Shown in pieces: positions 8,475 to 16,338 of a DNA stretch of 64,000 nucleotides. Positions within the stretch are counted from its first letter, which is position 1. Each line of letters begins with the position of its first letter. The position numbers and the translations under genes are program-made. The notes beneath the pieces are model-generated. The model saw only the letters and a list, made by a program, of their open reading frames with translations. It made no database searches and was not told the DNA's origin. Source of the stretch: JBEIQE01 sp040376705 (GTDB taxonomy: Bacteria > Pseudomonadota > Alphaproteobacteria > UBA2400); assembly GCA_040376705.1 (NCBI GenBank), contig JBEIQE010000001.1:310001-374000 (forward strand), in the 5' to 3' direction.

Positions 8475-9266
8475 ATGACACACAATTTCATTGAGATTAT
8501 TCCGCAAGCGCGGTCCGTATTTCCGATTCAGGATATGGATCTCGATGCGCCGCGTTCGCTTAACCTGCTTGGCCGCCCGCAGCGGGCGCAGCGTGTAGGC
8601 TGGGAAAATCCGGCTGAGCTTATCCTGAGTGACAAGTTTGATCTGTTTATTCCCATTAAGGCGCCGGGCACCAATATCTTTATTCCTGAGTGGCTTTCGC
8701 CGCGCGGTGCATTCCAGAAAATTGCCGACTTCCGCGCAGCCACCAGCCAGCGCTACGAGCACGAGTGGATGCATATGCTGTATGAGCACACGTATTTGCA
8801 CAAAGGTGAGCCTGTACGCCGGAATGCCGGTAAGCACATTGATGATGACGAGCACCTGCTGATTAAAGGTGAGGGCAGGGTGACGGCCAACTTCCTGATG
8901 GCGAGCAGTCTCAACACCGTTTTTTATGATGGTTTGAAAAACTTTGATGCCAGGGAATATGCTGAGCTGCTGCCGGTATGGGATCGTATTACCGATGAAG
9001 ATCCGGATGATATCGACCCCATAGAGCTGGCGCGGGTCCGTAATGCCTATTTCGATAGCCGCGTTTACCCTGCTGAAGGCCGTAACTGGCCTGCAGGCAC
9101 CATTGTGTGCACCAGCGGTGTAACCCCGCACGAGCCGCAGCTGGCTGATGGCAATTATGTGCGTGCTTTCCTGCATATAACTGCTTATGAGGGCCATTCG
9201 GTTACCCAAGAGGAAGGCAGGGTGCGGCGTGATAACCCTGCACTGGCGAAAGTTTATTTCGGGTAA
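8475..9266 (+). CDS. Hypothetical protein, possible 2OG-Fe(II) oxygenase-like fold
   Basis: 263 residues, soluble, no signal peptide; the start at 8475 has no strong Shine-Dalgarno sequence. I do not recognise the family. An HID triplet near residue 117 (GKHIDDDEHLL) and a PHEPQLADGNYVRAFLH segment near residue 217, with His followed by Arg 10 residues later, together resemble the HxD...H...R iron and 2-oxoglutarate site of dioxygenases. The rest (LFIPIKAPGTNIFIPEWLSP, then ATSQRYEHEWMHMLYEHTYL) gives no clear hint. It stands alone between glmS and the helicase gene. The oxygenase suggestion is inference only. Confidence 0.6.
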   Translation: MTHNFIEIIPQARSVFPIQDMDLDAPRSLNLLGRPQRAQRVGWENPAELILSDKFDLFIPIKAPGTNIFIPEWLSPRGAFQKIADFRAATSQRYEHEWMHMLYEHTYLHKGEPVRRNAGKHIDDDEHLLIKGEGRVTANFLMASSLNTVFYDGLKNFDAREYAELLPVWDRITDEDPDDIDPIELARVRNAYFDSRVYPAEGRNWPAGTIVCTSGVTPHEPQLADGNYVRAFLHITAYEGHSVTQEEGRVRRDNPALAKVYFG

Positions 9267-9307
9267 TGCTTGCTATTGAGGCAGGGGATAGGTTATAAGC
9301 CCCTCAC

Positions 9308-9325
9308 GCAACCGATTTTGGTTGC
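9308..9325. other. Intergenic hairpin in the helicase leader
   Basis: Six-base arms GCAACC and GGTTGC with a GATTTT loop, in the 229-base gap between the hypothetical gene and the DEAD-box helicase. There is no T-run after it on the plus strand, only AAAA, so it is not a convincing terminator for the upstream gene. Long structured leaders are known for cold-inducible RNA helicase genes, but no specific element can be recognised here. Confidence 0.3.
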
Positions 9326-9495
9326 AAAAGCGTATCGTAATCGCGCGCATCGTATCAGGCTTAACTATCTGATATATAGGCATTTCGAGCGTTTCCTGTG
9401 AAATAAGGCCCCTCCGGCTTGCGTGCGGATGGCCTCAACTGGAGCGGCTCGACGTGCCTTTTGAAAAGGGCCACGCGCGCTGGATATGTATATCT

Positions 9496-11133
9496 ATGAC
9501 TACACCTATTACATTTGCTGACCTTAACCTCCGTCCTGAAATCATGCAGGCCGTAGCCCGTGAAGGTTATACCAATCCAACCCCTATTCAGGCTCAGTCG
9601 ATCCCTGCCGTTATGAACGGTCAGGACGTGCTCGGTCTGGCGCAGACAGGCACCGGTAAGACTGCTGCTTTTGTTCTGCCGATGCTGCATCACCTCATGG
9701 TTTCAGAAGGTAGCCGCCGCGTTCCCCGTGCACTCATCCTTGCTCCTACACGCGAACTGGCCATCCAGATCAGCGACAGCATTCAGCGCTACGGTGCTGG
9801 CCTCAAGCTCTATCACACCCAGATCGTTGGTGGTGCAAGCCAGGTTCGCCAGGTTGAGCAGCTGCGCCGCGGTGTAGATATTGTTATCGCTACCCCGGGT
9901 CGCCTTGAAGACCTGATGCAGCAGCGCCTTATCGACATCAGTAAGATCGAAATGTTCGTTCTTGATGAAGCCGATCGTATGCTCGAAATCGGCTTCATGC
10001 CCAGCATCCGCCGCATTACACAGGCGCTGCCGCAGAAGAAGCAGACACTCTTCTTCTCGGCTACCATGCCGCGCGAAGTTGCTGATCTGGCTCGCGGTCT
10101 GCTGCATAATCCGCTTCGTATCGAAGTTACACCGGTATCAACCCCGATTGAACGCATCAAGCAGATGGTTATTCCAGCTACCATCTCTGAAAAGCGCCAG
10201 ATTCTGGTCGATCTTATGGCCGATCCAGCACTCGCACGTGTAGTTGTTTTCACACGCACCAAGCATGGTGCCGATAAGGTTGCCCGCGTTCTTGAAAGCG
10301 CTGGCGTATCGACCAGCGTTATGCATGGCCGTAAGTCGCAGGGTCAGCGTCAGGCTGCTCTCGGTGCCTTTGGCCGTGGTCAGGTGCGTGCCATGGTTGC
10401 AACCGACATCGCCGCCCGCGGTATCGATGTGGATGATGTAACACACGTAATCAACTACGACGTTCCGCATGAGCCGGAAACATATATTCACCGCATTGGC
10501 CGTACCGCCCGTGCTGGCAAGAGCGGTGTTGCTATCTCGATGTGCGAACCGAATGGCGAAGAGCGCGGTTGGCTGCGCCAGATCGAGCGTCTGACCCGCC
10601 AGACCATCGAAGTTGTAGCCCGTCCTGCTTCTTCAGGTATTGTTGCTGTAACCCCGGCGCACCAGCCCCAGTATGACGACCGTCGTGGTGGCGGTGGCCG
10701 CTCGCAGGGTGGTGGTCGTTCGCAGGGTGGTTATCAGGGCCGCTCACAGGGTGGCCGTAGCGAAGGTGGCTATCAGGGTCGTTCGCAGGGCGATCGCCCG
10801 CAGGGTGACCGTCAGGGCTATCAGGGTCGTTCACAGGGTGGCTATCAGGGCCGTCCCCAGAATGACCGTCCGCAGGGCGACCGTCAGGGTTATCAGGCCC
10901 GTCCGCAAATTCAGCGCGACGAGTTTGTAGGCCAGCCGGGCGACCAGCGCCGCGAGCCAGGTGCTTACCAGCAGCAGCCGCAGCGTCGTGAAGGCTTCAT
11001 CAAGCCCTACGGCAGCGAGAATGCCGGTAACGACAATGGCTCAGCCCGTCCAGCCGGCAAGAAGCCGTTCTGGAAGAAGAAGGCTGATGGCCCGCAGAAC
11101 CGCGGTAGCTTTGGTCGCAAAACCGGCTCGTAA
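9496..11133 (+). CDS. DEAD-box ATP-dependent RNA helicase, RhlE-like
   Basis: 545 residues from the ATG at 9496 (MTTPITFADLNL, the normal RhlE beginning); the frame is open a further 42 bases upstream without a start signal. Q-motif GYTNPTPIQAQSIP, motif I AQTGTGKTAAF, PTRELAIQ, DEAD box VLDEADRMLEIGF, SAT motif FFSATMP, and the C-terminal helicase motifs ARGIDVDDVTHVINYD and HRIGRTARAGKSG are all present. From about residue 395 the protein becomes a low-complexity G/Q/R/S tail with repeats such as GGYQGRSQGG and DRPQGDRQGYQ, the latter twice, 72 bases apart. Such tails add RNA binding. Likely role is ribosome assembly or RNA turnover, often in the cold. Confidence 0.93.
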   Translation: MTTPITFADLNLRPEIMQAVAREGYTNPTPIQAQSIPAVMNGQDVLGLAQTGTGKTAAFVLPMLHHLMVSEGSRRVPRALILAPTRELAIQISDSIQRYGAGLKLYHTQIVGGASQVRQVEQLRRGVDIVIATPGRLEDLMQQRLIDISKIEMFVLDEADRMLEIGFMPSIRRITQALPQKKQTLFFSATMPREVADLARGLLHNPLRIEVTPVSTPIERIKQMVIPATISEKRQILVDLMADPALARVVVFTRTKHGADKVARVLESAGVSTSVMHGRKSQGQRQAALGAFGRGQVRAMVATDIAARGIDVDDVTHVINYDVPHEPETYIHRIGRTARAGKSGVAISMCEPNGEERGWLRQIERLTRQTIEVVARPASSGIVAVTPAHQPQYDDRRGGGGRSQGGGRSQGGYQGRSQGGRSEGGYQGRSQGDRPQGDRQGYQGRSQGGYQGRPQNDRPQGDRQGYQARPQIQRDEFVGQPGDQRREPGAYQQQPQRREGFIKPYGSENAGNDNGSARPAGKKPFWKKKADGPQNRGSFGRKTGS

Positions 11134-11156
11134 TAAACACAGCTTGTTCTAATAGT

Positions 11157-11195
11157 TTATAACGCTATCCTCCAACCCGGAGGGTAGCGTTATGA
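11157..11195 (+). promoter_or_regulatory. Hairpin enclosing the gabD Shine-Dalgarno sequence and start codon
   Basis: The arms 11161-11173 and 11179-11191 pair over 13 bases with one G-T wobble and a 5-base loop (AACCC). The stem can extend outward through 11157-11160 with 11192-11195, which includes the whole ATG. The GGAGG Shine-Dalgarno sequence lies in the right arm at 11179-11183. As read, the folded mRNA would hide the gabD start. A short TTTT follows at 11196-11199, so it could instead, or also, act as a terminator for the helicase gene. Confidence 0.6.
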
Positions 11196-12646
11196 TTTTG
11201 AAGCTAAAAGATCCTACATTATTGCGTGAGGCCAATCTGGTGAATGGCCAGTGGGTGCCTGCTGGCATGAACGCGATTGAGGTGAAAAACCCTGCCACCG
11301 GTGCACTGCTGGGCCGCGTGCCGCGGCTTACCGAGGCCGAGGCCGTGAAGGCGGTTGAAGCTGCGCACCAAGCCTTCCCCGCATGGCGTGACATGCTGCC
11401 CAAGGACCGTGTGGTGCTGATGCGCAAATGGTCTGCGCTCATTACTGCGAATATGGATGATCTGGCGCTGCTGCTTACAGCCGAGCAGGGCAAGCCGCTG
11501 GCTGAGGCCAAAGGCGAGTTGGGTAGCTGTATTGCTTATCTTGACTGGTTTGCCGAAGAGGCCCGCCGTAGTTATGGAGACGTTGTACCGCCCTATAAGG
11601 CAGGTGCCCGTACGCTTGTGGTGAAGCAGGCTGTGGGTGTTTGCGCTGCTATTACGCCATGGAATTTCCCTGCCAGCATGATTGCGCGGAAGGTTGCCCC
11701 TGCCATGGCTGCGGGTTGCACCATTATCATCAAGCCGGCATCCGCCACACCGCTTATCGCGCTGGCACTGGTCGATTTGGCCATGCGTGCCGGCATACCA
11801 GCTGGCGTGATTAATCTTGTGACTGGTGATGCGAATGTGATTGGCGATTTGCTTTCCACCCATCCGCTTATCCGCAAAATATCCTTCACTGGCTCAACCG
11901 CTGTAGGTAAGGCGCTTATGGCCAAGGCGTCCGGTACCATGAAGCGCATTTCACTCGAGCTAGGCGGTAACGCACCGTTTATTGTATTTGACGATGCTGA
12001 TCTCGATAAAGCTGTTGAAGGCGCAATGGCCTCGAAATTCCGCAATAGCGGGCAGACTTGTGTGTGCGCTAACCGTATTCTGGTGCAGGACGGTGTCTAT
12101 GACGCGTTTGCCGCCAAGCTTGCGCTGGCGGTGAAGGCGCTCAAGGTTGGCGATGGCACAGGCGAGGGCGTACAGCAGGGGCCGCTCATCAACATGAAGG
12201 CGGTTGAAGGTGTTGAAGCACTGGTAGCCGATGCCACAAGCAAAGGAGCCAAGCTGGCTGTGGGCGGTAAGCGCCATGCGCTGGGCGGCAGCTTCTATGA
12301 GCCAACGGTTATAACCAGCGTTACGCCAGCCATGCGCGTTGCGAAAGAGGAAATCTTTGGCCCGGTTGCACCGCTATTCCGTTTCAAGGACGAGGCTGAA
12401 GCTATTAAAATGGCGAATGATACCGAGTATGGCTTGGCAGCATACTTCTATGCGCGCGACTTGGGCCGTGTTTGGCGTGTGGCTGAGGCGTTGGAGTACG
12501 GCATGGTCTCAGCTAACGATGGCATGCTCACCACCGAGACAGCGCCCTTTGGCGGCGTGAAGGAAAGCGGTATCGGTCGTGAAGGTTCGCGCTACGGGCT
12601 CGATGAGTACCTGAACATTAAATACATCCAGATGGCGGGACTTTAA
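11192..12646 (+). CDS. gabD: Succinate-semialdehyde dehydrogenase-type aldehyde dehydrogenase
   Basis: 484 residues, full length for GabD. Oxidises succinate semialdehyde to succinate with NAD(P)+, usually in GABA breakdown. The family signature residues are seen: PWNFPASMIARKVAPAMAAG, IIKPASATPLIALAL, ISFTGSTAVGKALM, the catalytic glutamate in ISLELGGNAPFIVFDDADLD and the catalytic Cys in RNSGQTCVCANRIL. A C-terminal GGVKESGIGREGSRYGLDEY follows. No GABA transaminase lies nearby, so the in vivo substrate is uncertain and another semialdehyde is possible. The start lies in a strong hairpin. The stop overlaps the next start by one base (TAATG). Confidence 0.88.
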   Translation: MILKLKDPTLLREANLVNGQWVPAGMNAIEVKNPATGALLGRVPRLTEAEAVKAVEAAHQAFPAWRDMLPKDRVVLMRKWSALITANMDDLALLLTAEQGKPLAEAKGELGSCIAYLDWFAEEARRSYGDVVPPYKAGARTLVVKQAVGVCAAITPWNFPASMIARKVAPAMAAGCTIIIKPASATPLIALALVDLAMRAGIPAGVINLVTGDANVIGDLLSTHPLIRKISFTGSTAVGKALMAKASGTMKRISLELGGNAPFIVFDDADLDKAVEGAMASKFRNSGQTCVCANRILVQDGVYDAFAAKLALAVKALKVGDGTGEGVQQGPLINMKAVEGVEALVADATSKGAKLAVGGKRHALGGSFYEPTVITSVTPAMRVAKEEIFGPVAPLFRFKDEAEAIKMANDTEYGLAAYFYARDLGRVWRVAEALEYGMVSANDGMLTTETAPFGGVKESGIGREGSRYGLDEYLNIKYIQMAGL

Positions 12647-13452
12647 TGAGCGTAGCTTTACGCGAACAAACGATTACCGATTTTGGTGATCAATGGGGCC
12701 GGTATACCGACAACTCGGGTCTCTACGGGTCAGTTGAGTTCTTTGCTGATATACTGGGACCACTGGTTGCGCCTGACAGCCTCAAGGGCCGTAAGGTAAT
12801 GGATATCGGCTCGGGCTCGGGCCGGATTGTGCAGATGCTGCTGGGGGCTGGGGCTGCGCATGTTGTGGCGGTTGAGCCTGCACTTGCAGCTTTTGAAACA
12901 CTTAAAACTAATACAGCCAGTCTGGCAGATCGTATCACCTATATCAACCAGCGCGGAGATGAAGTATCACCCGAACTGCAAGTGGATGATGTCGTATCTA
13001 TAGGCGTTATCCACCATATTCCCGACCCCGTGCCAGTAATCGCCGCCTGTTATGAGGCGCTCAAGCCAAATGGCCGCTGTATCCTCTGGCTTTACGGATA
13101 TGAGGGAAATGAGCTTTACTTGAGCGTGATAAACCCACTGCGCTGGTTCACTGTAAAACTGCCGCATGTCGTGCTGGCTGGCTTATGCCATATGCTCAAT
13201 GCGGTGCTGTCGCTCTACACATTCTTGTGCCGCTGGCTGCCGTTACCTATGCGTGGTTATGCAACTGGCGTGTTGGCCAAGCTACCAAGCAGTAAACGCT
13301 ACCTGATCATCTATGATCAGCTCAATCCGGCTTATGCCAAATATTACCGCGAAGCAGAGGCCAAGCAGCTGCTGCTCACCGCTGGTTTTAAAGATGTACA
13401 AACCTACCACCGTCACGGCTATAGCTGGACTGTTGTGGGCACGAAAGCATAG
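12646..13452 (+). CDS. Class I SAM-dependent methyltransferase
   Basis: 268 residues. A Rossmann-type SAM-binding motif I is seen as VMDIGSGSGRIVQMLLGAG near residue 50, followed by VVAVEPALAAFETLK and the motif around VDDVVSIGVIHHIPDPV, as in methyltransferase-11/25 proteins. An amphipathic or hydrophobic region near residues 160-200 (INPLRWFTVKLPHVVLAGLC and onward) may touch the membrane. The C-terminal part carries LIIYDQLNPAYAKYYREAEA. The substrate is unknown; a lipid or a small molecule would suit the hydrophobic insert. It is translationally coupled to the aldehyde dehydrogenase gene. Confidence 0.8.
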   Translation: MSVALREQTITDFGDQWGRYTDNSGLYGSVEFFADILGPLVAPDSLKGRKVMDIGSGSGRIVQMLLGAGAAHVVAVEPALAAFETLKTNTASLADRITYINQRGDEVSPELQVDDVVSIGVIHHIPDPVPVIAACYEALKPNGRCILWLYGYEGNELYLSVINPLRWFTVKLPHVVLAGLCHMLNAVLSLYTFLCRWLPLPMRGYATGVLAKLPSSKRYLIIYDQLNPAYAKYYREAEAKQLLLTAGFKDVQTYHRHGYSWTVVGTKA

Positions 13453-13526
13453 TATTTTAACCAATCGGCGTTGCACCGGCGTGGTAACTCTGCAAAACTC
13501 ATGCACCTAATTTCAAGGAGCGCCTG

Positions 13527-14906
13527 ATGACTGCCGAGTGGACCCCCGAGAGCTGGAAAACCAAGCCTGCCAAGCATATGCCCACCTATCCTGATGCGGT
13601 AGCGGCAGAGGCTGCGGTCAAGAAGCTCCGTAACTATCCGCCACTCGTGTTCGCTGGCGAAGCACGCAACCTCAAGAAGGCGCTCGGCGATGTGGCCATG
13701 GGCAAGGCGTTCTTACTGCAGGGCGGCGATTGCGCCGAGAGCTTTGCCGAATTCCACCCGCAAAATATCCGCGATACCTTCCGTGTGCTCTTGCAAATGG
13801 CTGTTGTGCTGGTATTCGGTGCGGCTATGCCGGTGGTAAAGGTTGGCCGTATTGCAGGTCAGTTTGCCAAGCCACGATCGGCCGAAACCGAGACGATTGA
13901 TGGCGTCACGCTCGAGAGCTACAAGGGCGATATCATCAACGGGCCTGAATTTACGCCCGAAGCCCGTATCCCTAATCCTGAACGCATGATTCAGGCGTAC
14001 AATCAGTCAGCCTCAACCCTTAACCTGCTACGTGCGTTTGCGCAGGGTGGTTATGCCGACCTTAACCGTGTGCATCAGTGGACGCTGGGATTTATCGCTA
14101 ACAGCTCATCTGGTGCCAAGTATGAGCATCTGGCTGACCAGCTGGGCCAATGCCTGAAGTTTATGGAAGCTTGCGGTATTACCGGTGAGACTACACGCTC
14201 CATCCGTGAGACTGATTTTTATACCAGCCACGAAGCGCTACTGTTGCCTTACGAGCAGGCGCTTACCCGTGTCGATAGTACCACTGGCGACTGGTACGAT
14301 GTGGGTGCACATATGCTGTGGATTGGCGACCGCACCCGCCAACCGGATGGTGCACATGTTGAGTTCCTGCGCGGTGTTGGTAATCCGCTCGGCATCAAGT
14401 GCGGGCCGACCTCCGATCCTGACCAGCTGATCCAGCTTATCGACATTCTCAATCCCAGTAATGAGGCGGGGCGTATTACGCTCATCAGCCGTATGGGCGC
14501 AGGCAAGGTCGAGGCGCATCTGCCCAAGCTGATTGAGCGCATCCGCAAGGAAGGCCGCACGGTTGTATGGTGCTGCGACCCTATGCACGGCAATACTATT
14601 AAAACCGATAATGGCTATAAGACCCGTGATTTCGATTCTGTGCTGGCTGAGGTGAAGGACTTCTTTGCCGTGCACCGTGCCGAGGGCACGCATCCGGGTG
14701 GTGTGCATTTTGAGCTGACTGGCCAGAACGTTACCGAGTGTATTGGCGGCGCTGAAAAAATTACTGCCGCCCGCTTGGGCGAAAATTACGTAACCGCTTG
14801 CGACCCGCGCCTTAATGGCAGCCAGGGCCTCGAACTGGCGTTTTTGCTGGCTGAAATGCTGAAAGCCGAGCGTGTTAAGCTTGAAGCTGCCAAGAAGGTT
14901 GCTTGA
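13527..14906 (+). CDS. aroG: Class II 3-deoxy-7-phosphoheptulonate synthase
   Basis: 459 residues. Condenses phosphoenolpyruvate with erythrose 4-phosphate, the first step of the shikimate pathway to aromatic amino acids. It is the class II (plant-like) type: WTPESWKTKPAKHMPTYPD at the N-terminus, FLLQGGDCAESFAEFHPQNI, KVGRIAGQFAKPRSAETETI, then VWCCDPMHGNTIKT and GGVHFELTGQNVTECIGGAE. The metal-binding Cys, His, Glu and Asp positions are within these. A clear AAGGAG lies 8-13 bases before the ATG. A terminator follows at about 14930. Symbols vary (aroF/aroG/aroH) for class II enzymes; the function is sure. Confidence 0.95.
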   Translation: MTAEWTPESWKTKPAKHMPTYPDAVAAEAAVKKLRNYPPLVFAGEARNLKKALGDVAMGKAFLLQGGDCAESFAEFHPQNIRDTFRVLLQMAVVLVFGAAMPVVKVGRIAGQFAKPRSAETETIDGVTLESYKGDIINGPEFTPEARIPNPERMIQAYNQSASTLNLLRAFAQGGYADLNRVHQWTLGFIANSSSGAKYEHLADQLGQCLKFMEACGITGETTRSIRETDFYTSHEALLLPYEQALTRVDSTTGDWYDVGAHMLWIGDRTRQPDGAHVEFLRGVGNPLGIKCGPTSDPDQLIQLIDILNPSNEAGRITLISRMGAGKVEAHLPKLIERIRKEGRTVVWCCDPMHGNTIKTDNGYKTRDFDSVLAEVKDFFAVHRAEGTHPGGVHFELTGQNVTECIGGAEKITAARLGENYVTACDPRLNGSQGLELAFLLAEMLKAERVKLEAAKKVA

Positions 14907-14929
14907 ACCCCTTAACTATTTAGTTTCTT

Positions 14930-14969
14930 AACCCTGCAGGCAGAACTTGCATTTGCAGGGTCATTTTCT
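14930..14969 (+). terminator. Rho-independent-type terminator after DAHP synthase
   Basis: The arms AACCCTGCA (from 14930) and TGCAGGGT (14954-14961) can form an 8-base stem around a 15-base loop, followed by CATTTTCTTT. It lies 24 bases after the DAHP synthase stop. Confidence 0.6.
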
Positions 14970-15003
14970 TTAAATTTCGCCCACATCAGCAGAGGGCTTT
15001 TAC

Positions 15004-16212
15004 GTGGCAGATAAATTGGCAGTTCGGCGTTATTGGCGCCGTGGAGTTACAGGCGTTACAGTGGGTTCGGTTGTAACAGCAGCCTTTTTGGCTTTAGCTG
15101 GCGTTGTTGGTTGGTACGCTAAATTCAGTCATGACCGAGATGATGCCAGAGAGGAATTTCATAATACTCTGGTCGATAAGGCTGAAAAGAAGTGTGATAC
15201 AGATGTGCTGGCCAAGAAAATCCAGCCCGGTACCTTGCTTTTCCAAAGTGCTAAAGAGAGATGCATTACAGAAGCTGCAAAGACTTTGCCCCCTAAGGCA
15301 GAAAAAGTAGCTTTACCTTATAAGCTTTACCTGATTGCGGGGTTACTCATGCTGGGTGGTGCGCTGTTTGGCGCGCGTATGGTTCATAAGGGCGCAGCCT
15401 ATATTCAACTGGCGCGGCGCAAGGGTTATACCTCTCGCCAGCTTGCAATTGCAGATATACCGGATACCACCAATACAGACGCTATACTGAAAAGGCAGGG
15501 TGTTGTTATTAAAAATGGCGTGAGCGCGATTGCCGAAATCAATCTGACTAAAGGCGCGGGCGTGGTTGCTCAGCCCGGTTCACTGGCTGCAATGGATAGT
15601 GATATCGGTATGCAGATGCGTATGATCGATACACCTAAATCTGCAGCAGGGCTGTTTGGCAGGTTGGCATCAGGCGAGGGGCTGTCCATGGTGCATTATC
15701 GTAATGAAGGTACAGGCACAGCGCAGCTGGTACTTAGCCCTGAGGATAGCCGCGGCGTGCTTGCCATGCCCCTGCAGGGTAACGAGGCTTTCTACTGTAA
15801 GCGCGGTGCTTTCTTTGCGGCTGTGGGTGAAGTAACAGTTGGATTTGAGCGCATAAAAAACATGAGCCTGACCAAGTTTACTGGCATGTTCGGTCTGCAG
15901 CGTATTTCTGCAACCGGCGATGCGCCAAGCATTGCCTTGTTGGCTACCAAAGGCTTGGTTCAGGACAAAGTTTTAGGCGAGGGTGCTACCATTCGCATTC
16001 CTGCTAAAACACTGGTTGCAGCTGCAGGTAATGTAACAATTGGTTTATGGGAGCAGCCCACAGGTATGGGCCGCTTGTTTAGCGGTAATGGTGCATTCCT
16101 CACCACCGTAACCGGCCCCGGCCGTGTGTGGTATGAGGTACCGTTGGCTACCAGCAGCACGAAGGAAGGCGGCACAATTAGTCGCCTGATTGACCGCGTA
16201 TTGCCCGGCTAA
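15004..16212 (+). CDS. Membrane-anchored AIM24 (DUF124) family protein
   Basis: 402 residues, GTG start with AGAGGG upstream. A positively charged N-terminus (RRYWRR) leads into a first membrane helix at about 16-38. A 60-residue charged loop with two cysteines (64 and 87) follows, then a second helix at about 105-124 and another basic stretch. By the positive-inside rule the loop would be periplasmic and the C-terminal domain cytosolic. Residues about 180-390 match the AIM24 beta-fold: VVAQPGSLAAMDSDIGM, GLFGRLASGEGLSMVHYRN, GNEAFYCKRGAFFAAVGEV, and LFSGNGAFLTTVTGPGRVWY. The function of AIM24 proteins is poorly known; the mitochondrial member concerns inner-membrane organisation. No obvious operon partner. 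Confidence 0.75.
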   Translation: MADKLAVRRYWRRGVTGVTVGSVVTAAFLALAGVVGWYAKFSHDRDDAREEFHNTLVDKAEKKCDTDVLAKKIQPGTLLFQSAKERCITEAAKTLPPKAEKVALPYKLYLIAGLLMLGGALFGARMVHKGAAYIQLARRKGYTSRQLAIADIPDTTNTDAILKRQGVVIKNGVSAIAEINLTKGAGVVAQPGSLAAMDSDIGMQMRMIDTPKSAAGLFGRLASGEGLSMVHYRNEGTGTAQLVLSPEDSRGVLAMPLQGNEAFYCKRGAFFAAVGEVTVGFERIKNMSLTKFTGMFGLQRISATGDAPSIALLATKGLVQDKVLGEGATIRIPAKTLVAAAGNVTIGLWEQPTGMGRLFSGNGAFLTTVTGPGRVWYEVPLATSSTKEGGTISRLIDRVLPG

Positions 16213-16254
16213 TAGCTTCTTGCATGAACTAAATTGTTGTTCTAACCTAATTAT

Positions 16255-16292
16255 GGGTAGGCAAATCGGCTAAGCCGATTATGCTGTTACCC
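16255..16292. repeat. Long inverted repeat upstream of nadE
   Basis: The core AATCGGCT (16264-16271) and AGCCGATT (16273-16280) are perfect complements around a single base. Outer pairs GCA/TGC and GGGTA (16255-16259) / TACCC (16288-16292) extend it imperfectly. No T-run follows, so it is a poor terminator; it may be a protein-binding palindrome or an RNA hairpin. A second small hairpin (TATCGC/GCGATA) lies just before the nadE ribosome binding site. Confidence 0.45.
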
Positions 16293-16338
16293 GTGTAAAC
16301 ATCGTCTATCGCTTACGCGATAAGAAGGATTGTAGAAG

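Noticed and set aside
8382..9209. 275-codon open frame on the minus strand opposite the hypothetical gene at 8475
   Set aside because: Composition is that of an antisense shadow (His/Arg/Ile-rich, no strand pattern), it overlaps the glmS 3' end, and its neighbours all run plus.
10681..10920. Short direct repeats resembling a CRISPR-like array
   Set aside because: They encode the G/Q/R tail of the helicase in frame; there are no regular spacers.
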